From the NCBI RefSeq assembly GCF_963678975.1, contig NC_089273.1, positions 24,694,356-24,758,355 on the forward strand: a stretch of DNA of 64,000 nucleotides, in the 5' to 3' direction. This DNA comes from Dysidea avara (taxonomy: Eukaryota > Porifera > Demospongiae > Dictyoceratida > Dysideidae). Positions 12,912 to 24,338 of this stretch are shown here, in pieces. A program made the translations under genes and the position numbers. Numbering within the stretch: position 1 is the stretch's first letter; each line of letters begins with the position of its first letter. The notes beneath the pieces were generated by a model. That model was given only the letters and a program-made list of their open reading frames with translations, was not told the DNA's origin and searched no databases.

Positions 12912-13950
12912 TTTAGCCATGTATGCACTGACTAGTGGATTGAGGATTCTACATTGATTTTTAAAAGCACAAAGCGAGAAGTTTTACTGGGATATGCTAA
13001 AAAGCCATTGTAACAAGTGGCTATATCTAGCAAATATGTATAATATTGAGAGTTGACATGTAGTTATGAATTTTGTAATGTATTGTGGGTTTGGTATGTA
13101 CATTCACCCACAATGTCTGCGCACATATTATGTGAACATTCCCTGCAAAACCTCTAACGTGCATGTTATTTCCTACCAATACAACTGGAAGACGAAACAC
13201 AAATAAAATCTGCACTATACATAATTCCTCCCATGTTTGGTAATAAGCTGATCGTTCATCAGAGTAGTATATATTCATTGCTGGATATGCACAAGCAAGT
13301 GCAAGGAGAGTAATTCTGTTGTGTTAGTGTACTATAGCTATATTCCTGGACCAAGAATAATTAATGTTGGTCATTTCATTCTATGTGAATCACTACAGGA
13401 TATTTGTATGCACTTATTAGTAACATGGGATTACGTTAGTTGACTAAAACACGTTGAGAACAATTTTTGATGTATACTGTCCAATGGTTTCATTGCACAG
13501 TGACAGAAACAAGGTAATGTTGGCCTATAGCCAAATGTAGTCTTACATCCCATACAGTTTGTGTGGTAATAAACCATCTGGTCATTGTTGTACATTCTGT
13601 GACCACTGCCCATGTAAATGTTGGCAGACCCACTGTGCACTATATGATGACAAATATTCTTCACATTCTAAATGCAACAAACTATATAGTTAACAATCTG
13701 TTTGTACAAAGTTTGAAAATGCTATTGGAATACTTGATTTCCCTACACAGAGCTCTCAAAAGTGCTGGCAAAGGAAGGTGTTTATGGTTTGTTAAATAGC
13801 TGCACTGTCAACAATGACTAATACATTACCAAGCTGATCACACAAGATGGCTGACAAGATTAGTACATTATTTTTTTAGCACACAACAATACGGTAATGT
13901 AATATTCCAAGTCAAAGGATCTGCAACAAGATATCAAACGGTATATTTAG

Positions 13951-14178
13951 CAAGATACCAAACATGGCAATGATATCAAAAGCAAAATATTCAGAAAAGT
14001 TGGACCACAAGACGTTCAGTATTTGGAAATTCTTCAGAAGGTAAAATTTCACACCTCAAATCTCTATAAACTGTACAAGAGTCACAAGGACACAGGGCAT
14101 AGCACACACGATGCTGCATATATGGAAGCATGTATACAAGATTTCAGATCGGAATTTCAACAACATTTCAAAGCTGTG
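13951..14178 (+). other. Stop-free, protein-like frame of unknown identity
   Basis: Frame 1 is open for 76 codons and ends at TGA 14179. It has no usable ATG near its start, and a TAG at 13948 separates it from a short in-frame upstream segment. Its composition is mixed and charged (KVKFHTSNLYKLYKSHKD, then EACIQDFRSEFQQHF), unlike the low-complexity frames around it. It could be an exon, a pseudogene remnant or chance. I do not recognise the family. Confidence 0.25.
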
Positions 14179-16229
14179 TGAAATTTCAAAGAAGTTGCAG
14201 ACCATTCATTCCAGGTGTTCACAGAAGTATTATGCATGGCACTCCCATCTGGCATGCAAAAACTAAGCAAAATATTAGATAGCTAATTCTCTTGTTCAGA
14301 CATTATGGTTTAGGACAACCACTGTTGAGCTTGGTGATGTATTTCATGATAAACTGAGTCACCCAGAGAGGGGGGCAACTGGGGCAGGTCTCAGCTTGTT
14401 TGAGGTGTGTACTGTTGGGTCCGTATTGCTTCTGGGCATTCCTGATGGCAAACCTTTATCTGCATTCAGGTAGCCACAATGATCAGGATGAAAATTCTTA
14501 AAATACTGTATGAATACTGCATAGCTATACCTGTAGTAAACTTCTTTGTGATGTATTTATCATTCTTAGTGGTAGTCTCTGCTCTGTATATAAGCTCTGT
14601 GCAAGCGACTTCCAAGTGGTTGCTACGCTGATAAGTAAAGCATACAGGACATCCAACTTGAGGACATCTGACACTCGGAGATACTGTACGACACGCTACA
14701 TTATATATCGCACTATCCCTCGGCTTATGACGAAGTTAGATATATGGTCAGGAAACAGACGCAAAGATGTTTAAACAGTCATCAAATTAGACCAGGTCAA
14801 ACGTTCCATCCAAAAAGTTCTATTTAATTATCACCATATCACTCACGTGAGGATGTCATAACTAGGCAACGGTACTTTGAGGCAGCTGCTTCTGTTAACA
14901 ACCATTGAAGTTAAAAGTTTGTGTAGCTACCTACGCAAAGAGCGAGGCTGGTAAATGTCTGGTTGCTTCATGGTCGGTGGTGGTGAAAGACGGTCGGAGC
15001 TACGCCGGCATCGACTAATGAATACCAGCTGGGGTTTGTTCACTGTTTCCTGTAATTGTTTAACTGTTACCTTTGTAGGCAACTACGGACTTTATTTGTC
15101 GTCCATGTGTTGATGGCTCGTTTGTGCTAGTGCCTACTATGCCAAAGCCGATTATATGCCTAAGTCGAGTTGCCATTCACATTTACTGGGCTCCGCCGGC
15201 TCGGCGTGATGGATGACAGGTTGGTAACACTGTGCTACTTGCTTTAGCTTATAGTTTTTATGTAGACAAGGTGGCAGAGAAGCAGCAGTAGACAGAAGTG
15301 ACAGGATAGAGTGATGGTACGTACAAAAGTCTCTCTGAGGCCGAGTTCATCAATGGTCTTACTCTATCCTTTGTAGTTCCAGTGACGTCGACATAGCATG
15401 CAGTGATAGACTGATACAAGTATGTACTGCTACAGAATTGATGGTCAGACTACCAAACATGGTAAAAATTGTAAAATATAATAATGTGTAATGTATTCTC
15501 AACTTTAATTCACAGTCGGAACACTATAACTGATTTGGTGCAGTCATACAGACATTATTGAGGTATGTCCATATGTATGATGTCCATATGTATGTACTGT
15601 ACAATATATAAAATACTTATTGACGGAATTATACGTTGCTGCTGAAGGATGTTTATTACTGACAACTGTGGTAAGAACATTCTTTATTGGTTTCATTTGT
15701 TTACAGTATCATACTACCCTATAGACTTGCAACATTGGTTACAGAAATAGGAGAAACTGATGGTTGCAGTTCCCATGGTTACCGTTCATCTTCACCACAT
15801 TATTTATTTCTGCTGGATTAACAAGACTTGAAACCCTGGAACAATAATTGTAATTGATGATATTTCAAAATGTACATTTCTAATTGTAACAGTATTTAAA
15901 TGGATACAGATCATACCACAATAACGGTGTGCGATACATACATTAGGTAAAATGGTCAGTAATACACACAGAGAAGGGTGTGCTCGGTGCGAGGAGGCAT
16001 ATCATACACACTTTGGTGTGATATGCAGCCAACTGTTTTAACAGTGTGGTCCTCAGGTTTTCTAACTGCTCCAATTGTATAACAGGTGACTGTTCTATTA
16101 GAGTGTTTCGATCTGGCTAATATCCTTGACATTTTGGAGAAAAACTTTTGACATTTTTAACACAGGGGATATAGTTAATATCCCATTTAAGTGGATTTAA
16201 ATTGTGTATATGTGTGCTGGGTGCAGTAG

Positions 16230-16536
16230 CCAAAGTCACCTCTGTCGTGCAATCTTAAATTCGGCCACATGTGAAGCTCGTGCAAATCAAATAGTTACCT
16301 ATATTGAATTCAAAGTGCGCCCTGCTACTGTCAGAGAAGCCTAAATGCAATGTAGCTACATGTATTCGGGCAAAAATCAAGGTGCGGTCATTATGCATGT
16401 ATCTATTTACTATTGAACGGTACCTGATGCTCTCAATGTTCATGAAATAGCTTTGAATTCAATATAGGTAACTATTTGATTTGCACGAGCTTCACATGTG
16501 GCCGAATTTAAGATTGCACGACAGAGGTGACTTTGG
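16230..16536. mobile_element. Fold-back element with perfect 86-bp arms
   Basis: Bases 16230-16315 are the exact reverse complement of 16451-16536 over all 86 positions, with a 135-bp spacer. The outer ends read CCAAAGTCACCTCTGTCG. Perfect arms imply a recent origin or gene-conversion maintenance. There is no coding frame or clear target duplication. It lies just upstream of the LINE remnant starting near 16620. Confidence 0.9.
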
Positions 16537-16889
16537 AGCTTTGTAATTCACAGCCAATAAGGACTAAGCCAAATATCTGCATATATTTGAAGAGTATAAG
16601 AGTTGCTCTTTCATATCAAGTATAGAAGACTTGATCAGCTTCAAGCATTACGAGCAGTGCCACTCGACCGATAATACATTTTTTTGTCCGAGAATTGAGA
16701 ACATTCGGACAGGTCACTTTAGCAGCTCCTGCAGCCAAACGAAACAATTTTTGCGGTCAAAAGTCAACATCAATGATCTGAAAGATTCGATTAATAACTT
16801 TACTAGGACATTTCTAAGCAAGTATTCACCAGGTTCATCAATAGAACAGATGTGGGAAGAGTTAAAGCTATTTGTTTGGAATGTGTTAA

Positions 16890-18019
16890 GGCCACACCAA
16901 GTCAAACCTTAGTTTCTGGTCACCCGCCCGCATGGTAAACCTGGAACCCTAGTTTATGAGGACTATTATTAATATTACAGGTGCTTAAGTGCACGTGACC
17001 CAGCAAGACACTTATTTTTTACTGCAAAAGATCGATATACTCTAATAGAGCAGTCAGGGATTCCAATAGAGCAGTCACACTACTCTTAACTCTAATATTA
17101 GGTATATATGCCACACTAATAAAATGTTTCTAACTATAACTAGTTTTGTCCTTGATTATATAGCTGTTCAGATTATAACTGTTACTAATGCTTTTGTAAC
17201 CAAAGTAATTTCAGTAACATTAACTACTAGTCCATGTAGATGGGCCATAGCTTTAACTTTATAATTCAAATGTAGTCCTCTAATGATTAGTCTAGTAACT
17301 TCAAATTCCTTATCACTGAACACTACAGGGGTATGGAAAGCCGGCAACATTCGGTGAGCTTAAACTTAAACTTTTCCATAACTAAAATTAGATTGGCAAG
17401 TAGAAACCCTTATAGTTTAAACATTCCCAGATGATCACTAAAAAACACTAGTTTGGAGCACTCAATGACTCAAAACTTTGACAGTTACTTTTCTCAAGGT
17501 TACTGAATAGAAGGCTGGAAACACATAGCTAGTGGGCTAGGACTTCACATTTGAATGAAGAATTTCTGATGTGAAAATAGAAGTTAAATTTCATTTTGGA
17601 TCATGATCATTTGAACAACTTAGCTATAAGTCATAGTAATACTTTCCTGACATAGCTAACGAGACATTTATTTCACTTGGAAAGCATAAGTAGCTACATG
17701 AGCAAAACATTTCCTATAGTATATTCTAAATAAATAAATAAATATACTTAAATGTTATACATCAGTGTATAGCTAGCCATGATCCATCAACAACTTTCCT
17801 AGTGCATTTTTTGCCGAAGCACAACTACTTATGTTGTTGGTTAAGTTTGACTAAAAACAAAATCAACATGAATTTGCTAAATTGAGCAAATAATAATACC
17901 ATACAGTATATTGTCACAGTAGAGTCTATAGTCCTGAAGTCCTGATCATCCGCCCGCCCGCATCCATTTGTAGGCTTGGGAGTGACCAGAAACTAAGGTA
18001 TGACTTGGAGTGGCCTAAC
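16890..18019. mobile_element. 1.13-kb TIR element flanked by TTAA, inside the LINE
   Basis: The inverted ends share CCAAGTCA, then ACCTTAGTTTCTGGTCAC, at 16897-16924 and on the reverse strand at about 17982-18009. TTAA lies at 16886-16889 and 18020-18023. Removing the insert and one TTAA rejoins the LINE frame (Asn-Val-Leu, then Ile-Pro-Ser), which is direct evidence of insertion. TTAA duplication is typical of piggyBac-type elements, but the right end has four extra bases before the shared GGCCAC, so the superfamily is uncertain. No transposase frame is present. It contains one copy of the dispersed TCTAATAGAGCAGTCA motif (17026-17078). Confidence 0.75.
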
Positions 18020-19950
18020 TTAATACCATCCAGGTTAATTAGTAATATATATATAACAAGCCCTGGATAACAGCAAACACTAAACAATATATTAGAAAGA
18101 AGAAGCATTTGTATTACCGTGCTCGCATGTCTGGCTCTACCGAAGACTGGAATGCTTACTGTACAGTTAAAAGGGCAGCCCAATGTGAATGTTGAAAAGC
18201 ACATAATAATTATTTAACAAACTTGATAAATTCACAATCAACTCGTCCGTATAAAAAACTATTTTCATATATCAAAAGTCAGCGAAAAATTTGTAATGGA
18301 ATTCCTACCTTGGAGGTAAACGGTGAAGTTGTTACTAATAATTTGGCAAAGGCTGAAGAGTTAAACAAGTATTTTAGTTCAGTCTTTACCAGAGAAGACA
18401 ACAATTGCCCACCTAATTGCTGATGCCAATTTTTCCTCTGAATTAAGAAGCCTGAACATTTCTGTCGAAGGAGTCAAGCAACTCCTTTCTAACATAGAAC
18501 TGCACAAATCCAGTGGACCAGACCAGATCCCTGGTAGACTCTTAAAGCTAATGTCAAGTGAAATTGCCCCATCACTTACTCTAATTTACCAAGCTTCCCT
18601 TGAACAGAGTGTCCTTCCACAAGTCTGGAAAAATGCCCTCGTGGTGCCAATCTTTAAGAAGGGAAGTCGTGCGCACCCCTGTAACTACAGACCAATTTTT
18701 TTAACATGTATTGTTTGTAAAATACTCGAACATATAATTTCCACCAGTATTTATCAACATCTAGAAGAAAATCATATTATATGCAGACAGCAACATGGCT
18801 TCCGTAAGCGGCGCTCATGCGAAACCCAACTGATATCAACTGTACACGACTTTGCGACTACTTTGAATAATGGTGGAGAGGTACATGCAATCCTGCTGGA
18901 CTTGTCAAAGGCTTTCGACACCGTTCCTCACAATAAGTAATCTCATAAACTGTCCTCATATGGTATGCGTGGCCAATTGTTAAATTGGATCAATGCCTTT
19001 TTAACTGATAGAAAGCAGCAAGTTGTACTAAATGGAGAAAACAGTCAACCACAATCAGTAATATCAGGAGTCCCACAGGGTTCTGTCCTGGGACCGCTAC
19101 TCCTTTTGTGTTACATTAATGATATCCCAACAGTACTTAAATCTAAGATCAAGTTATATGCTGATGATGCTTTATTATACAGGAATATTAATTCAGAGGA
19201 AGACATTGCTATTTTACAACCAGATCTAAATTCATTATCTCAGTGGGCCAAGAAATGGCAAATGAACTTCAATCCAAGTAAATACGAGTGTTTAAGAATA
19301 TCAAACAAGTCTAACTTACCTAACCTTACATATTACATAGACTATACTAATATCCAACAAGTTGAACACGCTAAATACCTTGGAGTCACCATAGACCAAA
19401 AACTGAACTGGAATGAACACATCATTATCAGCAATGTTGTCAAGAAGGGAAATTCTGTGCTTGGTTTTTTTTGCGACGAAACTTAACTAACTGTCCCATT
19501 GCTGTAAAATCATCATGCTATCAAACTTATTTACAACCAGTTCTAGAGTATGCATCAGTGGTATGGTCACCACATTACCAGACAGACATTGACAGACTAG
19601 AGATGGTGCAAAGACGATCAGCAAGATTTGTTTTAAATAAGAAAGACAGATACGCTAGTGTGACTAAAATGATGGAATCTTTGGGATGGCCTAGTTTGCA
19701 AAGTAGAAGAACAAATGCAAAACTGATAATGTTTTACAAAATAATTAACGATATTGTTGATGTTGACATTGATGACGATATATTAGTACCAATAACATAT
19801 CACTATACACGTGGTCACCTCATGCAGCCGTACACAAGAGTGGACGCATACAAATATTCATATATGCCATCATCGATTAAACTTTGGAATACCTTGCCAG
19901 GAGATGTTATCAATTAAACCTCAGTAGAAAATTTTCAAGCCAACTTGCAC

Positions 19951-19988
19951 GCACACGCACACGCACACACACACACACACACACACTT
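19951..19988 (+). repeat. CA microsatellite at LINE 3' end
   Basis: An almost pure (CA)n run with a few CG interruptions near its start. It directly follows the C-terminal coding tail of the LINE and may be its 3' tail or a later expansion. Confidence 0.9.
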
Positions 19989-20713
19989 GTAATTAACTGA
20001 CAACAAATAATGTTAATATACATTCACACACAATCATAATTGTGATTCAGATATATACGATTATACTCCACTTATGGAGGTATATGTACATTAAATCTAT
20101 ATTATGTTATAACGAAGAAAGCTGCAGGTCTGAAATTTTGCATGCAAGAGTTTATGGCCTAGACCTCTCCAAAGGCATAGCAAGAGCAGAAAATTTCTTT
20201 CCGGGTTTAAAGAAAAATCGCGTCCGAACCGATAGTGGTCGAACATTGGTGGCTTACTCTAAGGCCAGGCCAAATTAATTCACAGTTTATCGTCACAGCC
20301 CGCGTGGTTTTTTAGGAATAGAGCAATAATATCCATTATTTCTCAGGTGATAATCATTGCTTACGCTTCCAAACTCATTTTTGTATAATAAAACATGGTG
20401 TGTGCAACAAACGTGACGATTATCCCCAGCCTGTACTCGTTAGAACCTTCAATAAATGGATTTCTAAAGAGACATTGCTAAACGAATAGCCAAGTATTAA
20501 CAGTGACGTAATCAAATACGTTTGCAATCATTGTTAAAGTAACTAGCAACTGTATGAAGCTACTTTTAAAATGTTTTTCCATGTTAAAAATAAATTCTGA
20601 AATATGAAAAATGACCTCCCGCCAGCATGACTTTTTCACTGAAATATCCCGGACGATAAACTGTCAATAAACTTGGCCTGGCCAAATATATAGAAGCTAC
20701 TCGACTCGGAAAC

Positions 20714-20776
20714 GACGGGTTTAGCGGGAAGGCGTGGTCACCTTACGTCACGTAAAAAATCACGTGAATTATTGAT
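20714..20776 (+). repeat. Left terminal inverted repeat, outer 63 bp
   Basis: Matches the reverse complement of 26552-26614 with about three mismatches, all C against T. Contains GGCGTGGTCACC and two TCACGT cores. The inner 19 bp of the same repeat lie beyond the inserted LINE, at 22466-22484. Confidence 0.9.
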
Positions 20777-22465
20777 TTTTTTTTTTTTTTTACTGACGAA
20801 GATAACGAAACTCCAAATCTGGACATTCCTACGTATCCCATTTGTGACCACATTATATTTTCAACCGAAGGAATTGAAAACTTACTTCAACAATTGGATA
20901 CTAGCAAGGCTCCAGGTCCTGATGGGATTCCTACGCAAATACTGAAATTATGCAGAGCTGAAATTGCACCTATACTCCAGGTAATTTTTACCCAATCTTT
21001 TACCACCAACAATCTTCCAACTGACTGGCTAACAGCAAATGTTGTCCCTGTACATAAGAAAGGCAACCGAAACTCAGCTAATAATTATCGACCAATTTCT
21101 CTTACCTCTACCTGTTGCAAGGTAATGGAACATATTGTTTTTCACTCAATTATGAATCATGTAGACCAAAATAATATCCTCAATAATTGCCAACACGGTT
21201 TTAGGCCTAAGTACTCATGTCAATCCCAACTAGTAATGCTAACAGAGGAAATCTTAAAGGTAATGGACCAACAGAAACAAATAGATCTAATTTTATTAGA
21301 TTTCTCAAAAGCTTTTGACTCAGTTCCTCATAAACGATTATTACAGAAACTATCACACTATGGAATACAAGGAGACCTTCATCAATGGATTAAGGCTTGG
21401 CTAACACAACGCAAACAAAGAGTAGTGCTAAATAATGTAACTTCCAGGTTTGTTCCAGTAAAGTCAGGTGTCCCACAAGGCACTGTACTTGGGCCATTAA
21501 TGTTCCTACTTTACATCAATGACATATCTACAAATATCAACTCCTCGATTCGTCTCTTTGCCGATGACTGTATTATTTACAGAATTATTGATTCAGAAGA
21601 AGACAATAGCATCCTACAACAAGATCTAAATAAAGTCTTCCACTGGGCTAAAACTTGGCAAATGAAACTAAATGTTGAAAAGTGTGTTTTTCTACGTTGT
21701 TCAAGAAGCAAAACTCCCATGCTCACCACCTACAGCATTGACAATAAAGCTCTGGAACTGAAGAGTCAGCATCCATATCTAGGGGTCATATTCCACCAAT
21801 CAATGTCTTGGTCCCACCACATCGATCATCTTTGCGGCAAAGCAACTAAAAGTCTCAACTTTCTTAAACGTAATATAAGTAAATGCTCCAAAGAAGTTAA
21901 GATAACAGCCTATTTAACATCAATACGTCCTCTGCTGGAATATGCTAGTTGTGTCTGGGACCCTCACCAGCTATACTTAATTAATACTTTAGAGAAGGTA
22001 CAACGTCGTGCTGCAAGATGGGTAGCATCGGATTACAATCCAATGAGTAGTGTCACTTACCTGTTGGATCAACTGCATTGGAAGAGCCTACAGAGCAGAA
22101 GATGTATTGATCGTTTGAACTTACTATATAGAGTATTACATCACGCTTTGCCATCTATCCAGCTCCCTGAGTATTTCAAGCCTACTTCATATCCAACTAG
22201 ATTGCATCACCAATACAGATATATAATTCCTCCAACTAGAACACTTGCTTACCAACAGAGTTACTTTCCAAGAACTATCAAGCAATGGAATAACCTCCCT
22301 AATCACATCATCGATACAGAGTCACTAGAACAGTTTAATAATTGTATTTTTGGACTAGATTTGTTGTAATTAACCCCCTTTTTGTTTTGAGGGTCCCCCC
22401 CCTCCTGGATGTAACCAGCACTGAGTGCTGTCTTTCCAGTATCTAATCATAATCATAATCATAAT
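20777..22465 (+). mobile_element. 5'-truncated LINE inserted in the transposon's left TIR
   Basis: The insert begins with a T run (20777-20790) and ends with a tail of repeated AATCAT units (22444-22465). Both boundaries are set by the missing sequence: the right TIR of the transposon joins GAT directly to CCGCCATTTTTG. The 3' untranslated part contains runs of T, C and G near 22375-22405. The same AATCAT tail ends the LINE fragment at 30790-31620, so the two are probably one family. Target duplication cannot be read because the tail and flank overlap. Confidence 0.85.
20792..22369 (+). CDS. LINE reverse transcriptase, intact frame, N-terminally truncated
   Basis: The frame is uninterrupted from the 5' truncation point (20792, reading TDEDNETPNL) to TAA at 22367. 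The first ATG is at 20894. RT motifs in order: SKAPGPDGIP, YRPISLTSTC, ILLDFSKAFDSVPH, SGVPQGTVLGP and the catalytic FADDC (near 21559). A 'thumb' and C-terminal region follow, ending with FPRTIKQWNNLPNHI. The endonuclease and ORF1 are missing, so it cannot move by itself. The lack of any nonsense codon or frameshift suggests a recent insertion. RT style fits the CR1/L2/Jockey group; the exact clade needs a tree. Confidence 0.9.
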   Translation, partial: TDEDNETPNLDIPTYPICDHIIFSTEGIENLLQQLDTSKAPGPDGIPTQILKLCRAEIAPILQVIFTQSFTTNNLPTDWLTANVVPVHKKGNRNSANNYRPISLTSTCCKVMEHIVFHSIMNHVDQNNILNNCQHGFRPKYSCQSQLVMLTEEILKVMDQQKQIDLILLDFSKAFDSVPHKRLLQKLSHYGIQGDLHQWIKAWLTQRKQRVVLNNVTSRFVPVKSGVPQGTVLGPLMFLLYINDISTNINSSIRLFADDCIIYRIIDSEEDNSILQQDLNKVFHWAKTWQMKLNVEKCVFLRCSRSKTPMLTTYSIDNKALELKSQHPYLGVIFHQSMSWSHHIDHLCGKATKSLNFLKRNISKCSKEVKITAYLTSIRPLLEYASCVWDPHQLYLINTLEKVQRRAARWVASDYNPMSSVTYLLDQLHWKSLQSRRCIDRLNLLYRVLHHALPSIQLPEYFKPTSYPTRLHHQYRYIIPPTRTLAYQQSYFPRTIKQWNNLPNHIIDTESLEQFNNCIFGLDLL

Positions 22466-22484
22466 CCGCCATTTTTGTAGGGCA
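22466..22484 (+). repeat. Left terminal inverted repeat, inner 19 bp
   Basis: CCGCCATTTTTGTAGGGCA is an exact reverse complement of 26533-26551. It continues the left TIR after the LINE. Together with 20714-20776 it restores the 82-bp repeat. Confidence 0.9.
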
Positions 22485-22511
22485 AGACGGTGAAGGTTGT
22501 TAGTGTCAAGA

Positions 22512-24213
22512 ATGCCGTCCAGTTGCAGTGCCATTGGCTGTACAAAGCGAGCAAGCAAAAAGTATGGTATTAAGATGTTCAGGTTCCCGAAGGATGCTGA
22601 AAGAAGACATTTGTGGACTCGAGCACTGAAGAGAAAGTTTTGGGAGCCGAATAAACATTCGAGGCTTTGTGGAACTCACTTCATATCAGGTAACTTTAGT
22701 GTTTTTTTTGCACACAGCAACAGCAATTTGTTAAAACTTCTATTAGTCTGAATTTTTCTATCACATAGGAAAGCCAGTGAAGCTAAGAAATGATCCAGAT
22801 TATGTCCCTACTGTTTTTGTCTATTCTGGAAAAGCAACAGCTACTACTAGTAGAAATGTATCTCGTTGTAAACGATTAATGCAGCGACGTGAGCGTCAGT
22901 ATGCTGCAAAGCGACAGAAGGGTGTTGGTGCTAAGCGAAAGACTGCTTCTGTGCCTCTGGTAACTGAACAGACTGACCAGCCAATGGAAATGAATTCTGC
23001 AAGAGAAGAAGAAAGTGAGATAGAAAATCATGATCCTAACAGTTCTGCACAAGTTTGTGAACAGGCAGTGAGTGATGGTGACCAAAATGGTATTGAATGT
23101 GAAGGTAACAATGAGCTCCTGCAAAAACTGGAAGGTATGGAGCAAACTATTTTGTCACAGCAGGAGTTAATAGCAAATCTAAGTTTTCTTCTTAATGCAA
23201 AACAGCAGCATGTTGAAACAAGTGTTAGTTCTGCTCTACACACCCAGATGCAAACCATTACATTGCAAGAAAACTTTATTTCGCAATTACAAGCTGGTTT
23301 GAAGGAAGCTACACTTTCTCCAGCCGCAAAGCTGATGAATGATGATGAGCAAACGCATTACTTTACAGGGCTGTCATCATATGCATTGTTCGAATCTCTA
23401 TCAAACCTGTTAACTTCAGCATTTAAAAAAATCAACTCTAATTATGGAAATCTGTCAAGCAAGGACAATTTGTTATTGGTTTTGACAAAATTGAGAACAG
23501 CAGTCCCCAATAAGGAATTATCATACAGATTTGGCATTTCTACTGGAAGAGTGTCACAAATTTTTCATGAATGGATTGATATAATGGCACGGGAATTACG
23601 CCAGCTAATAGTATGGCCTGATCGGCAAATGATAAGGAAAACTTTACCAAGCTGCTTCAAGCCACTTTATCCAAGAGCAACCTGCATAATTGACTGCTCA
23701 GAGATATTTATAGAGAGAGCAAGTTCCCTGTCAGCTAGAAGTGAAACTTATTCTAGTTACAAAAGTCACAACACGGCAAAAATTTTTGTTACCGTGAGTC
23801 CAACAGGAGCTATTATATTCATCTCAAAATGTTGGGGTGGATGTGTATCGGATAAAATGATCACTTCTAAATGTGGATTTCTTGATAAAATTGTCCATGG
23901 TGATTTGGTTCTTGCTGACAGAGGGTTTGATATTGCAGAGGATTTAGGACTAAGAGGAGCTTCACTTGCCATCCCAGCATTCACTAAGGGAAAGCCACAA
24001 TTGTCCCAAAGGGAAGTAGAAACGTCTCGAAAGCTATCCAATGTAAGAATTCATGTGGAAAGAGCCATTGGATGAATGAAATGTTACAAGATTTTACAAA
24101 ACGTCTTTCCCATCTCACTATTAAAGATATCTCGGGAGGAAGACTATGCTACTATTGACAAGATTTTAGTAGTAGTTGCTGCACTATGCAATCTACAACC
24201 ACCATTAGTATAA
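22512..24213 (+). pseudogene. THAP-domain DDE transposase of the ISL2EU-type element, premature stop
   Basis: Two exons: 22512-22689 and from 22769, with intron 22690-22768 (GTAACT donor, CACATAG acceptor). Residues 1-80 are a THAP DNA-binding domain with Cys5, Cys10, Cys53, His56 and the VPTVF signature at 72-76. A coiled, Gln/Glu-rich linker follows. Then comes a DDE_4-type nuclease core with Asp368 (IIDCSE), Asp443 (LADRGFD) and Glu490 (HVERAIG). A TGA at 24073-24075 stops the protein after 494 residues. The same frame stays open to TAA at 24211, adding about 45 family-like residues (KCYKILQNVFPI). Homologues normally have arginine where the TGA lies, so it is probably a CGA-to-TGA change. 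All three catalytic residues precede the stop, so partial activity cannot be excluded. Confidence 0.9.
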
Positions 24214-24338
24214 TTACATATTGCACTTTGTACCCTTTAAGCTAAGTATACTGTACACTTATTTTGTGAGCAAATATTTAAAGCACATAATATTATTACA
24301 TACACAACATGACATCCATATCACATTTGCACAATGAC

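Larger units (their letters stand above)
11700..16229. other. Mostly unassigned DNA
   Basis: I can assign no complete gene. Things that stand out are a tight hairpin at 12871-12911, a 76-codon stop-free frame at 13951-14178, minus-strand copies of the dispersed motif TCTAATAGAGCAGTCAC near 12142-12175 and 16084-16116, and a CpG-richer stretch at 14930-15240. The last could be a promoter or first-exon region, but no splice-compatible coding series is convincing. Confidence 0.3.
16620..19990 (+). pseudogene. Decayed CR1/L2-like LINE, ORF2 remnant
   Basis: This covers the linker after the endonuclease (from 16631), the reverse transcriptase and the C-terminal tail. RT motifs are visible: SSGPDQIPG, then YRP (18690), ILLDLSKAFDTVPH (18890), SGVPQGSVLGP (19068) and YADDALLY (19159). 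The coding frame is broken by the 16890-18019 insertion, a slip in an (AT)n run near 18045, TGA at 18193, a frameshift near 18420, a nonsense codon at 18938 and a frameshift at a T8 run near 19468. The endonuclease domain is not visible. The 3' end runs into a CA microsatellite. Clade placement (CR1/L2/Jockey group) rests on RT motif style only. The element cannot encode an active protein. Confidence 0.85.

Noticed and set aside
20777..20790. T run at the LINE 5' junction as a poly(A) tail of a minus-strand element
   Set aside because: The coding strand and the AATCAT tail show the LINE is on the plus strand. The T run is at its truncated 5' side and is probably junction filler or part of the original coding DNA.
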